From Treponema sp. (GTDB lineage: Bacteria; Spirochaetota; Spirochaetia; Treponematales; Breznakiellaceae): 50,760 nt of DNA. The notes under the pieces are model-generated. The model saw only the letters and a list, made by a program, of their open reading frames with translations. It did no database searches and was not told the origin of the DNA. Shown one piece after another: positions 1-7,751 of this stretch; positions within the stretch are counted from its first letter, which is position 1, and every line of letters starts with the position of its first letter. Location: contig JAISAQ010000028.1 of assembly GCA_031266775.1 (NCBI GenBank), positions 1-50,760 of the forward strand, written 5' to 3'. Made by a program: the position numbers and the translations under genes.

Positions 1-470
1 ACCATGGCCGCTACCGCCCCGACCAGTTTTCTCGTATCCCCCCGTTTGTCCAGCTGTTCCCGTACCTTCCCTATCCTCTTTATGTGATCGTCCACGTCTT
101 CCGCCGTCAGTTCCGACTTTACTTCCACCGGCATCGCGTAGTCGCCGTTTTCAAGCAGCACGTCCACCTGGGCGGCGACACGGCCCCCTTCCCAGAACTT
201 GTGCGGCCCGCCGTGGGTAAAGGTATACCCGATGGCCCTGAACTTTTCCCAGAGCTTCGCGGAAACCATTTCTTCCGCCCATTTGCCGAAGGCGTTGTTA
301 AGCCCCCCTATGTTTTTGGACAGCTCCTTAATCTGCTTGCCGGTTTCCTGAATCTTTTTGTCAGTTTCCTGGAACTTTTTGTCGGTCTCCTGGAACATTG
401 CCCAGACCTTTTCAAAAGTAAGTCCCGCGTATTCGGGCGGACGAGAGGCGGCTTCGTTTTGCCTGGCCAT
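1..470 (-). CDS. PD-(D/E)XK nuclease-like protein (DUF3782-like), C-terminus outside window
   Basis: The reading frame starts at the ATG on the minus strand at 468-470 and stays open to base 1, so 156 residues are visible and the C-terminus lies outside the window. An AAGGG ribosome site lies about 7 nt upstream. Residues 24-50 carry short repeats of the form FQETDKK, predicted as a coiled coil. After them come KWAEEMVSAKLWEKF and then QVDVLLENGDYAMPVEVKS. The latter has the D...E-x-K spacing of PD-(D/E)XK nucleases. Proteins of this build are widespread, often in many copies, in spirochaetes and cyanobacteria; their function is unproven and they lack an obvious partner. Family membership is inferred from this motif and the coiled coil, not from a search. 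Confidence 0.75.
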   Translation of the reverse strand, partial: MARQNEAASRPPEYAGLTFEKVWAMFQETDKKFQETDKKIQETGKQIKELSKNIGGLNNAFGKWAEEMVSAKLWEKFRAIGYTFTHGGPHKFWEGGRVAAQVDVLLENGDYAMPVEVKSELTAEDVDDHIKRIGKVREQLDKRGDTRKLVGAVAAM

Positions 471-533
471 ACAAACACCCTTAATAAAATAATCCCGTCA
501 TCAAAAGATGGCGCACTAATAGTTACGCGAGGC

Positions 534-562
534 TGTTCCAAAACCAGCCGGGTTTTGGAACA
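534..562. repeat. Palindromic repeat, copy 1 (11-7-11)
   Basis: Perfect 11-base arms TGTTCCAAAAC and GTTTTGGAACA enclose a 7-base loop, CAGCCGG. The repeat lies between the divergently arranged nuclease-like gene and xth. Same-architecture copies are at 2116-2144, 2219-2249 and 40210-40238, with a half copy at 17711-17724. No poly-T follows, so it is not a plain intrinsic terminator. Confidence 0.8.
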
Positions 563-627
563 ATCCCACTTAACAAAGATAAAGTATGCATCACAGACAG
601 TCAAGCAGAAAGATAAGGCCCGGACTA

Positions 628-656
628 TTCCCTTCCCGTCTTCCATCCGTTATACT
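628..656 (+). promoter_or_regulatory. Putative promoter of xth
   Basis: A good -10 (TATACT, 651-656) sits 17 bases after a weak -35 (TTCCCT, 628-633). The GTG start of xth is only 7 bases after the -10, so the transcript would begin at or next to the start codon. Confidence 0.45.
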
Positions 657-663
657 GGGGCTT

Positions 664-1449
664 GTGACTATTTTTTCCTGGAATGTTAACGGTATACGGG
701 CCGCGGAGAAGAAGGGCTTCGCAGGCTGGATCTCCGGCAGCGGGGCGGACCTGATCTGTCTGCAGGAGACCAAGGCCTCTTCCGGACAGCTTTCGGAAGA
801 ACTCATTGCCCCTCCGGCCGGGAAAAAGGGAAAATACCTGAGTTTTTGGGCAAGCGCGAAAAGGCCCGGTTATTCGGGAGTCGCCATTTACAGCAGGACG
901 CGGCCCCTCGACGTAAAGCCCCTGGGCATAAAGGAATTTGATGATGAGGGAAGGGTTCTGCAGGCCGAATTCAGGGATTTTACCCTTATCTCCGCCTATT
1001 TCCCCAATTCACAGGACTCAGGCGCCAGGCTGCCCTATAAACTTGACTTCTGCGCCGCCATTCTGGAACTCTGCGGCGGGTACGCCGCCCGGGAGCGGCA
1101 CTTTGTGCTTTCCGGCGATTACAATATCGCCCATACTCCCATCGATCTTGCCCGGCCAAAGGAAAACGAGGGGAACGCCGGTTATCTGCCGGAGGAGCGC
1201 GCCTGGATGGACACGTTTACCGCGGCGGGCCATGTGGACACCTTCCGCCGTTTTCATCCCGGAGAGCCGGGCCATTACAGCTGGTGGTCTTACCGGGGCG
1301 GCGCGCGGGAACGTAATGTAGGGTGGCGGCTGGATTACCATTGCGTGGACGGCGCCTTGCTGCCGCGGGTGCGTTCATCGCGTATATGGAGCAATATTGA
1401 AGGCTCCGATCATTGCCCTGTGGAACTGGAACTGGATCTGAAGCCTTAG
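664..1449 (+). CDS. xth: Exodeoxyribonuclease III
   Basis: AP endonuclease and 3'-5' exonuclease of base excision repair, in the exonuclease-endonuclease-phosphatase fold; 261 residues, normal for the family. Visible active-site motifs in order: FSWNVNGIR (metal-binding Asn7), LQETKA (catalytic Glu35), SGDYNIAHTPIDL (the Asp/Asn pair), GWRLDYH and the C-terminal SDHCPV (Asp-His pair). The GTG at 664 is chosen because the family begins directly at this beta-strand; an in-frame ATG at 586 would add 26 residues that come from the repeat-bearing upstream DNA and would put the likely -10 box inside the gene. There is no convincing Shine-Dalgarno sequence, which fits a leaderless message. Monocistronic: flanked by a divergent gene and by rhomboid after an 87-base gap. 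Confidence 0.93.
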   Translation: MTIFSWNVNGIRAAEKKGFAGWISGSGADLICLQETKASSGQLSEELIAPPAGKKGKYLSFWASAKRPGYSGVAIYSRTRPLDVKPLGIKEFDDEGRVLQAEFRDFTLISAYFPNSQDSGARLPYKLDFCAAILELCGGYAARERHFVLSGDYNIAHTPIDLARPKENEGNAGYLPEERAWMDTFTAAGHVDTFRRFHPGEPGHYSWWSYRGGARERNVGWRLDYHCVDGALLPRVRSSRIWSNIEGSDHCPVELELDLKP

Positions 1450-1536
1450 GGCGGCGCGGATTAGCCTGTGCGTTACGGATAAATACCGGCTCCGGCCGGC
1501 CTCCTCCGGACGCGAAAACGGAGGCGGGAATTACCG

Positions 1537-2112
1537 ATGCGGCTTAAATACAACGCGCCTGTGGTGCTTACCTTTACCTTTTTGTGCGCCGCCGTACTGA
1601 TCCTTTCCCAGACGGCGCTAAAGGATCTTAACAGGGCGTGGTTCATGGTTCCGGGGAGGGGCGGTTTTCACGCGGGAGATTTCCGCTCCTGGGTCACCGT
1701 GCTTACCCACGTAATGGGCCACGCCAGCTGGACCCACCTCCTTTCCAATTTTTCGTTTATTCTCCTCATAGGCCCCATCCTTGAAGAAAATTACGGATCG
1801 CCGGCCCTGCTCCTTATGATGGCGGTTACCGCCCTTGTTACGGGCCTTATCAACGCGTTTCTTTTCAGAGCCGGCCTTATGGGCGCGTCCGGGGTGGCCT
1901 TTATGATGATCCTCCTTATATCCTTTACGAATTTTTCCAGGGAAGAAATTCCCCTGACCTTTATTCTGGTGCTCGTTCTCTACCTGGGACGGGAACTGGT
2001 TAATTCATTCAGCTCCAACAACGTGTCCGAATTTGCCCACATCGCGGGCGGTTTCTGCGGATGCCTTTTTGGTTTTTTGCGGCCCGTCAAAAAAATAAAA
2101 AAAGGCAGATGA
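1537..2112 (+). CDS. Rhomboid-family intramembrane serine protease
   Basis: 191-residue polytopic inner-membrane protein, the length of a minimal six-helix rhomboid. The rhomboid signatures are present: HLLSNFSF (the His and Asn of helix 2), the catalytic serine in GASG (LMGASGVAFMM), and the catalytic His in FAHIAGGFCGCLFGF on the last helix. All catalytic positions look intact, so an active protease that cuts transmembrane substrates is expected; the substrate is unknown. A GGAGG about 12 bases before the ATG may be the ribosome site. The C-terminus ends in a Lys/Arg-rich tail (KKIKKGR), as expected for a cytoplasmic end. It is followed immediately by a palindromic repeat, and no operon partner is evident. 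Confidence 0.88.
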   Translation: MRLKYNAPVVLTFTFLCAAVLILSQTALKDLNRAWFMVPGRGGFHAGDFRSWVTVLTHVMGHASWTHLLSNFSFILLIGPILEENYGSPALLLMMAVTALVTGLINAFLFRAGLMGASGVAFMMILLISFTNFSREEIPLTFILVLVLYLGRELVNSFSSNNVSEFAHIAGGFCGCLFGFLRPVKKIKKGR

Positions 2113-2115
2113 GCT

Positions 2116-2144
2116 TGTTTCAAAACCCGGTTGGTTTTGTACCA
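2116..2144. repeat. Palindromic repeat, copy 2 (diverged)
   Basis: Arms TGTTTCAAAAC and GTTTTGTACCA with a 7-base loop; same spacing as copy 1 but with mismatches. It starts 3 bases after the rhomboid stop codon. Confidence 0.65.
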
Positions 2145-2151
2145 GGCTTTT

Positions 2152-2208
2152 GGAGAAAATTGCCAATTTCTTGCAAGGCAGGCATTTGCCTCTCATGCAA
2201 TTTTCTCC
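2152..2208. other. Nested inverted repeat
   Basis: Perfect 12-base arms GGAGAAAATTGC (2152-2163) and GCAATTTTCTCC (2197-2208) enclose a smaller hairpin (AGGCA...TGCCT). It is framed by palindromic repeat copies 2 and 3, giving one structured block from 2116 to 2249. Confidence 0.65.
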
Positions 2209-2218
2209 GGGGTAAGAA

Positions 2219-2249
2219 GCTGTTCCAAAAACTGAAGTTTTGGAACAGC
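2219..2249. repeat. Palindromic repeat, copy 3
   Basis: Perfect 12-base arms GCTGTTCCAAAA and TTTTGGAACAGC with a 7-base loop. Same family as 534-562. Confidence 0.75.
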
Positions 2250-2285
2250 CTCAGGTGACAGGGATCTTCAAAAATCCCGGCCCCG

Positions 2286-2314
2286 TTGTTGTTCTCTTTT
2301 TTTTGTGTTACAGT
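2286..2314 (+). promoter_or_regulatory. Putative promoter of the phosphoribosyltransferase gene
   Basis: TTGTTG (2286-2291), 17-base spacer, TACAGT (2309-2314). The ATG begins 7 bases after the end of the -10 hexamer, with no Shine-Dalgarno sequence between them; a leaderless transcript is likely. Confidence 0.5.
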
Positions 2315-2320
2315 AAAAAC

Positions 2321-2965
2321 ATGAAGAAGGAATTTCTTCCCTACGATACGGTCCGCAACGACGCGCTGAAACTTGCGCACCGGATCTGCCGTGACAATTT
2401 TATTCCCGACGTGATCTACGTGTCCCTGCGCGGCGGCGCTTATCTGGGCAACGTGATAAGCGAATATTTCAAGGCGGTACGAAAAGGCGGCCGGCCCGTT
2501 TATTACGCCGCGGTGGTCGCGAGGTCCTACTCGGGCGTCCGCAAATCGGAAGAAGTCAAGGTGGAAGGCTGGACCTATGCGCCCGATTATCTGCGCATCG
2601 GGGACAAGGTGCTTCTTGTGGACGACATTTTCGATTCGGGGAGGACCGTCAATCATCTTGCGAAAATCATTCTGGAAAAGGGCATACCCCGGCAGGATCT
2701 CAAGGTAGCCGTTCACGATTACAAATATTTTTACGACAAGGAAGATCAGTATGCGGTACAGCCCGATTACTGGTGCCGGAAGCACGAACTTTCGGTAAAG
2801 GACGATGATGTCTGGATACACTATTTGAGCCACGAACTTGTGGGCTTAAGTCCCGGCGAACTGGAAGAGTACTACTACAGGCAGGACCCGGAACTGCGTG
2901 AACCGCTGGGCGGGTTCCTGGATTCCGGCGAAGGAATCAGGAGCGGCAATGGGGCCCGTCCTTAA
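2321..2965 (+). CDS. Phosphoribosyltransferase (purine salvage type)
   Basis: 214-residue cytoplasmic type I phosphoribosyltransferase. The PRPP-binding signature VLLVDDIFDSGRTVN is complete, and the upstream YVSLRGGAYLGNVIS is the Rossmann-like beta-strand with the PPi loop. Members of this group transfer a 5-phosphoribosyl group from PRPP to a purine base (xanthine, guanine or hypoxanthine); the C-terminal hood, which would show the base, does not let me choose. The ATG at 2321 is preferred because an in-frame ATG upstream would translate repeat copy 3 and the promoter. The 3' end overlaps the next gene by 17 bases, so the two may be translationally coupled. Confidence 0.82.
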   Translation: MKKEFLPYDTVRNDALKLAHRICRDNFIPDVIYVSLRGGAYLGNVISEYFKAVRKGGRPVYYAAVVARSYSGVRKSEEVKVEGWTYAPDYLRIGDKVLLVDDIFDSGRTVNHLAKIILEKGIPRQDLKVAVHDYKYFYDKEDQYAVQPDYWCRKHELSVKDDDVWIHYLSHELVGLSPGELEEYYYRQDPELREPLGGFLDSGEGIRSGNGARP

Positions 2966-5900
2966 AAAATCTCCGCGGGTAAAGCGGGCGGAAAAGGCGG
3001 AAGGAGGTTTCCGGCGCCGGGCCGGGGGAGGCCGCGGCTTTCCGCTTGTTGTATGTTCAGTCTTGTCCGCCTTGTCCGTTTTTTTTCCGTCCGGCCTTGC
3101 GGCGCAAAGCCGTTTGGGGGCGGAAGGCATTGAAACCAACGCCAGGGAAGGACAGTTCGCCTCGGATCAGACGTTCTGGTTTTCCGTTCCCGCCGGGGAA
3201 AGGCTTCGCCTTCTCCTTGACGGTGCCGAGCGGTATTCCGGCGGAACTTCCGCTTCCCTTGAGCTGGGCGCGGGGAACGGAGAGGAGCGCAGCTTTCTTG
3301 TTACCGCAGAACGGCGTTCTCCGCCTCCCCTTGACAGCCTCCTTGAGACAAGAAGTTTCAGCGTTACAATAGACAGGCGGCCTCCCCAGGCGTTAACGCG
3401 GGAAAACGGGGATGTCTTCTTCCGGGAAGAGGGAATTACCGTCGCGGCGCTGGCCGAAGCGGGAGACGAACTTGTCTATTTCCCCGATCTGTCGTCCGCC
3501 GTCCTTCCTCCTTTTCCCGTTAACGCCCTCCTGTGGGCATCGGACGCCGCGGGCAACACATCCGTTCCTGTTCCTTACACCTTTGATTTTCCCGGCGTCA
3601 GCGTGGAAAATCCCGTTCCCGGCGTCTGGGCAAACCCCCAGCGGCTCGTCATTTCAGGCGCGGGCGGCGGGGAGGTTTTCTGGACCGACGACGGGAGCGA
3701 TCCGCTGGGGCCCGGCGGAAAACGCTACCGGGGTCCGGTGCTGATAGACCGCGCCGGCGGCGTTACCCTCCGCGTCGCCTCCCCGGGCTTTCCCTTTGAA
3801 AAAAGAATAGACTACAGCGTAACGGCGCGGCGGGCGGACGGCGGGGCGGAACGGATCTTCGCCCGGCTGCGTTCCCTTGAGGAAGATGGAATCCGTGAGG
3901 CGGTTTCCCTTCCCGTTCCCCCGGATTTTCTCTGGTCTTCAGGCGGAACGCCCGATCAGATCCCTTCACAGCCCTTCGAAGGAGGGGCCTTTTCCCAGGC
4001 GGCGAAGGGGCCCGTCTTAAGGCCCCAAAGCGGGGCGTACAGAACGGCGGCCCTGCACCTTGCCGGGGAAGGGGGGATTATATGGCGTTTTGTGTTTACT
4101 CTTGACGGAAGCGGCGGGCCGCCGCCCCCGCAAAGGCCGCCCTTTGCCCCAAAAGGGGAACGCGTTCCCGTATATGCCGCCGTTTCAGGCGGCGGCATGG
4201 TTCCTTCTTCACAGGCCGGAAGTCCCCGTCTTGTCTACCACGGGCGCAGCCGCGCCGTCTTCTGGGACTCAGGCGTCCGTGTCCGTTATACTTGGGATGA
4301 AGGGGAAGGCGAATCGTCCTGGTTTGACGCGGACGCCCCCGTGCCCGTTTCCCCTGAAGGGGGGAACCTCCGCTGGATTGTCGACAGAAACGGCGTTGTG
4401 GAGGGCCCCTTCCTCCTTGACTGCGAGGCGGTTCCCCGTGCGCCAGGCGGATACGGCCCGGACGGGGTGGAAGGCGGAGCCCCCGGCTGTTTTGCCTTCC
4501 GCCGTTATTCGCCCCGCAATGTTCTTCCGGGCGCCGGATACAGGGATGAATGGCAGCCCGCGTCGGGGTTGTACGGCGCGGGAAACGCTTTTTCCTTTCC
4601 CCCGGTTGACGCCTGTGACGGGGAGGATCTCCAGTGGTGTTTTCTTACCGCGAAAGGGCCTCTTGAGATCCGCCGCGCCGACCGTCTTGCCCCCCTCTCT
4701 CCCGGACTGTCCGTGCCGGGCGGGTGGAGCAGGGAGCCTGTGCTCCTGCGGCCGGAAATACAGGACGAGGACGAGGACACCGTTGTCCGCATAAAGGCGC
4801 GCCTTGACTATGAGTCGGGAATAACCGAAACAAAAACCGGAACAGGCTCTCTTTTGCTGGGCTCCGAACGGCGGGAATACGCGGAAGTGTCCGCTGCCGC
4901 CTTTCTTGAAGATCCGGCGGGAAACCGGGGGCCCCTGGCGGTCTTCGATTTTGTTATCGATCCCTTTTCGGTGTACCTTTCGGTCCGGGGAACGGGGCGG
5001 CTGTCCGCGGAAAAGGAAACAGGCGGAAGAGACGCTCCCTTCCGTTCACTGGAACGCGCCCTGGAATTCTCCCTTAAAGAAGGCCGGAGGCGGATCTGCG
5101 TTAACGGCAGCTTTCCCCTTGCAAAAAGCGTCTTTGTAACAGGCGATCTTCTTGTCGACGGATCGTTCGACGAAAACTGGCGGCGCGGCGGATCTTCTTC
5201 CGTTATGGTTGCTCCCGGCGTGTCCGTTACGGTACGCGGGGGACGCCTTGTTCTCCGGGGCCTTTTGGTGGAACGGCGGGAAGGCTCTTCCCCGCTCTTT
5301 ACCGCCCTGGAAAGCCGCCTTGAAATTGAGGAGTCGGAAATTACCCACACGGGCCCCCTTGTCAGCGCCTCCGGGGGCAGATGCGCTTTCGATAATGTCC
5401 GCGTGCGTTCAATTGTCGCGGGGCAGACGCGGCTTCCCGTTCTTGACATACGCGGCGGCGGGCTCGCGGTTAGAGGAAGCGTTTTCAGCGCCGAAGGAAT
5501 GCACGGCCTCCTTCTTGACATGAACGGGGGAACCCTTGAAGTTCTGGACAGCTCTTTCGGCCTTGACGGCGGGCGGACCGGAACGCTTTTCAGGCTGGAG
5601 GGGTCCAGCGGCAATCTTCGCGAAATTTCCGCCGGCGTATCGGCCGCCGATTATTCGGCCGTTCTGGATCTTGAAACGTCGGCGCTTGTCATGGAAGGGG
5701 GAAGGATAGCCGCCGCCGCAAGGGACGCCCTGGCGGTGCTCGCGGACAATTCGGACTGTTTTTTTCTGCGGGCCGCTGTCGGCATAAGGGGATCTTTTGT
5801 CGCGCGGGCCATGGAGATACGGGGGCGGTTTCCCCGTGTAACAGAGTGCGGTTTTGTTTTTTCAGGCACGGCAAAACGGGCCGAAGTATTTTCCGCCGGC

Positions 5901-6080
5901 AATTCACCTGACGGGCCGTTCCCCGAAGAGGGGACTATTGCTTCCAACGCGTTTCAGTCTTTTACCCATATTCTGGACGACGCGTATCCGGCGGAAAGCA
6001 TCGCCGGCTTTAACCGCCGTTTTGCCCCTCCTTCGCGGCCAAACGCCGTCGTCGGGCATTCCGCGGGGGATCTCAGGTGA
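2949..6080 (+). CDS. Large exported protein with chitobiase-like and beta-helix regions
   Basis: 1043 residues, not recognised as a named protein. The ATG at 2949 has an AGGAG site 5 bases upstream and overlaps the previous gene by 17 bases. A long basic N-terminus (about 30 residues) precedes a hydrophobic stretch ending in a signal-peptidase-like GLAAQ, so export is likely. Near residues 215-285 is a chitobiase/beta-hexosaminidase C-terminal-type module (VFWTDDGSDP). From about residue 670 (GRDAPFRSLERALEF) to about 950, repeated short strands alternating with Gly-rich turns (VSVTVRGGRLVLRGLLVE, GGGLAVRGSVFSAEG) indicate a right-handed parallel beta-helix. No catalytic residues can be assigned. 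It could be a surface or periplasmic adhesin or a carbohydrate-interacting protein. The 3' end overlaps rnhB by 4 bases. Confidence 0.75.
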   Translation: MGPVLKKSPRVKRAEKAEGGFRRRAGGGRGFPLVVCSVLSALSVFFPSGLAAQSRLGAEGIETNAREGQFASDQTFWFSVPAGERLRLLLDGAERYSGGTSASLELGAGNGEERSFLVTAERRSPPPLDSLLETRSFSVTIDRRPPQALTRENGDVFFREEGITVAALAEAGDELVYFPDLSSAVLPPFPVNALLWASDAAGNTSVPVPYTFDFPGVSVENPVPGVWANPQRLVISGAGGGEVFWTDDGSDPLGPGGKRYRGPVLIDRAGGVTLRVASPGFPFEKRIDYSVTARRADGGAERIFARLRSLEEDGIREAVSLPVPPDFLWSSGGTPDQIPSQPFEGGAFSQAAKGPVLRPQSGAYRTAALHLAGEGGIIWRFVFTLDGSGGPPPPQRPPFAPKGERVPVYAAVSGGGMVPSSQAGSPRLVYHGRSRAVFWDSGVRVRYTWDEGEGESSWFDADAPVPVSPEGGNLRWIVDRNGVVEGPFLLDCEAVPRAPGGYGPDGVEGGAPGCFAFRRYSPRNVLPGAGYRDEWQPASGLYGAGNAFSFPPVDACDGEDLQWCFLTAKGPLEIRRADRLAPLSPGLSVPGGWSREPVLLRPEIQDEDEDTVVRIKARLDYESGITETKTGTGSLLLGSERREYAEVSAAAFLEDPAGNRGPLAVFDFVIDPFSVYLSVRGTGRLSAEKETGGRDAPFRSLERALEFSLKEGRRRICVNGSFPLAKSVFVTGDLLVDGSFDENWRRGGSSSVMVAPGVSVTVRGGRLVLRGLLVERREGSSPLFTALESRLEIEESEITHTGPLVSASGGRCAFDNVRVRSIVAGQTRLPVLDIRGGGLAVRGSVFSAEGMHGLLLDMNGGTLEVLDSSFGLDGGRTGTLFRLEGSSGNLREISAGVSAADYSAVLDLETSALVMEGGRIAAAARDALAVLADNSDCFFLRAAVGIRGSFVARAMEIRGRFPRVTECGFVFSGTAKRAEVFSAGNSPDGPFPEEGTIASNAFQSFTHILDDAYPAESIAGFNRRFAPPSRPNAVVGHSAGDLR

Positions 6081-6640
6081 TATGCGGGATCGACGAGGCG
6101 GGAAGGGGCCCCCTTGCCGGGCCCGTCGCCGCCGCGGCGGTGGCGCTGCCGGGGGACTTTCCCTTCGGTATTCTTGACGACTCAAAAAAACTCGGCGCGA
6201 AAAAGCGGGAACAGGCGCGTCTTGTCATCTGCAGCCGGGCCGCGGCCTGGGGCGTAGGCTGGGCTTCCGCCGTGGAAATCGACGAGCTTAACATCCTCAA
6301 GGCAAGCCTTCTTGCGATGAAGCGGGCCTTCAAGGCAATGATCCTTAACTGGCGCCTTTGCGCCCCGCAAGAGCTTTCGGCCGTGGTAGACGGCCTTCAT
6401 GTTCCCGCCCTTCCTGTTTCCTGTTCCGCCATGGTCAAGGCCGACGCCGCCGTTCCCGAAGTCATGGCCGCGTCCATTCTCGCGAAAACCGCCCGTGACA
6501 GGATGATGGAAAGGTACTCCTGGTTTTACCCCGAATACGGCTACGAACGGCACAAGGGGTATCCCACAAGGGAACACCGCGCCCTCATCGCGCGGTACGG
6601 CCCTTCCCCCATACAGCGGGCAAGTTTCAGGGTAAGGTAA
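6077..6640 (+). CDS. rnhB: Ribonuclease HII
   Basis: 187 residues; removes ribonucleotides from RNA-DNA hybrids and DNA. Motifs are complete: GIDEAGRGPLAGP (Asp6, Glu7), VVDG (Asp105), KADAAVPEVMAASILAK (Asp123), and the conserved EYGYERHKGYPTREH near the C-terminus. The GTG start overlaps the upstream stop codon (GTGA), a typical translational-coupling arrangement, although the upstream gene is an exported beta-helix protein with no obvious link to DNA maintenance. Confidence 0.95.
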   Translation: MICGIDEAGRGPLAGPVAAAAVALPGDFPFGILDDSKKLGAKKREQARLVICSRAAAWGVGWASAVEIDELNILKASLLAMKRAFKAMILNWRLCAPQELSAVVDGLHVPALPVSCSAMVKADAAVPEVMAASILAKTARDRMMERYSWFYPEYGYERHKGYPTREHRALIARYGPSPIQRASFRVR

Positions 6641-6751
6641 AGGAACGCGCGGTTTTGAGGTAATTATTATACAGAAATACAGTTTTATTTTTCACTTTTA
6701 CAGGTGTCCTGTGAAGGATATTTTAACGTTTCCCGCGTTTTGTGGCGCGGT

Positions 6752-7690
6752 TCAGCGCTCGAGTTTGGCTGTCATTTCGATATTCTGCCTGAAGTTGCCG
6801 AAATTTTCCCCAAAGAGGTTTATGCCTCCCGCGTATTCGGCGTCTTCCCTGATCCCTATCTTGAACGAAATGTAATTGCCTTCCCTCACACGGAGGGTTT
6901 CCAGGTTGCATTCCGAGGTTTTCCGTCCGTCCCCAAAGCAGCCTTCGCGGCTTATTTCAAGCCGGTGCAGTTCCCCGTACTGGGTGGAGTTGTCGGGCCA
7001 CCACGCCGGATTGTACAGGCCCCGCGTTCCGCCGTAATCCCCGGCGCTGCGGAAGGTGAACGTTTGGACGCCGTTAATCCAGACCGTAATGTCGCTGGGC
7101 CAGTCGTTGTTGTAGCCGGGCGCTTCCGAACATGCCTCAAAGGAAAACCGCAGCTCAAGGATATTTTCCGTTTTAAGAAAATAATTTGAAAAACGGTATT
7201 CAAGAAAACCCGTTCTGAACCAGATGAGCTGGGCGTGTACGCGGTTCGCGCTGTAAAACGACGATTCGGAATCCTCGACGCCTATGTAGGATCTTTTTCC
7301 GGCAATTCCGCAGGGCTTTGACACCACGCAGTCAAAATAGTTTCCCAGCGGCATGCTGTACCCGACATCCTTGGCCGGCTTCCCGCTGTTGTTCCTGTGA
7401 TACAGGTTCAGGTAAACATCTTCGGCGTCAATGGCGCATATCTTCTGCGCGCCCCGCAGCCCCGGTTTTTCTTCGGTAAAGATCAGCGACGCCTTTTCCA
7501 GCACCCTGACATGAAGCGCCGCCGACGACAGGGGAAGGGCAAAGCGTTCGGCCAGCTCGCTGATATTCATGCCGGTGGATTTTTCCACGAGGTACTGCAG
7601 CATGCGCAGGCGGATGGGGGAGGAAAGCGCCCTGAAAACGGCCGCGGATGTTTCAGGCTGGGCAAGATCAAGGTTGATTCGGTTTTTCAC
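6752..7690 (-). CDS. ArsR-type winged-helix regulator fused to a large beta-rich sensor-like domain
   Basis: 312 residues. Residues about 14-85 form an ArsR/MarR-like winged helix (ALSSPIRLRMLQYL, then MNISELAERFALPLSSAALHVRVLE as the helix-turn-helix). The remaining 220 residues are unusual for ArsR proteins, which usually stop near 110. They are rich in aromatic residues, Gly and beta-strands (VWINGVQTFTF, PAWWPDNSTQYGELHRLEI) and resemble a carbohydrate-binding jelly roll. GTG start, with AAGGACG upstream. It is 61 bases downstream of the GH2 gene on the same strand and opposite a sugar ABC operon. Inference: a sugar-responsive regulator of this locus. No metal-binding Cys motif is seen in the HTH part. 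Confidence 0.8.
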   Translation of the reverse strand: MKNRINLDLAQPETSAAVFRALSSPIRLRMLQYLVEKSTGMNISELAERFALPLSSAALHVRVLEKASLIFTEEKPGLRGAQKICAIDAEDVYLNLYHRNNSGKPAKDVGYSMPLGNYFDCVVSKPCGIAGKRSYIGVEDSESSFYSANRVHAQLIWFRTGFLEYRFSNYFLKTENILELRFSFEACSEAPGYNNDWPSDITVWINGVQTFTFRSAGDYGGTRGLYNPAWWPDNSTQYGELHRLEISREGCFGDGRKTSECNLETLRVREGNYISFKIGIREDAEYAGGINLFGENFGNFRQNIEMTAKLER

Positions 7691-7751
7691 AACGTCCTTT
7701 TGGCCGCCTGTTAACGCGCGGTTAAGAGGCGGCGTTTTTCCAAGCGGTTTT

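Noticed and set aside
586-663. Upstream in-frame extension of xth from ATG 586
   Set aside because: The added residues do not belong to the family and would place the -10 box and repeat-derived sequence in the coding region.
84-689. Open frame on the plus strand opposite the nuclease-like gene
   Set aside because: Shadow of the minus-strand gene, without family features; it runs through a repeat and the xth promoter.
3412-5523. Several long open frames on both strands inside the beta-helix gene
   Set aside because: High GC makes long chance frames; only the 2949-6080 frame has a signal peptide, domain pattern and ribosome site.
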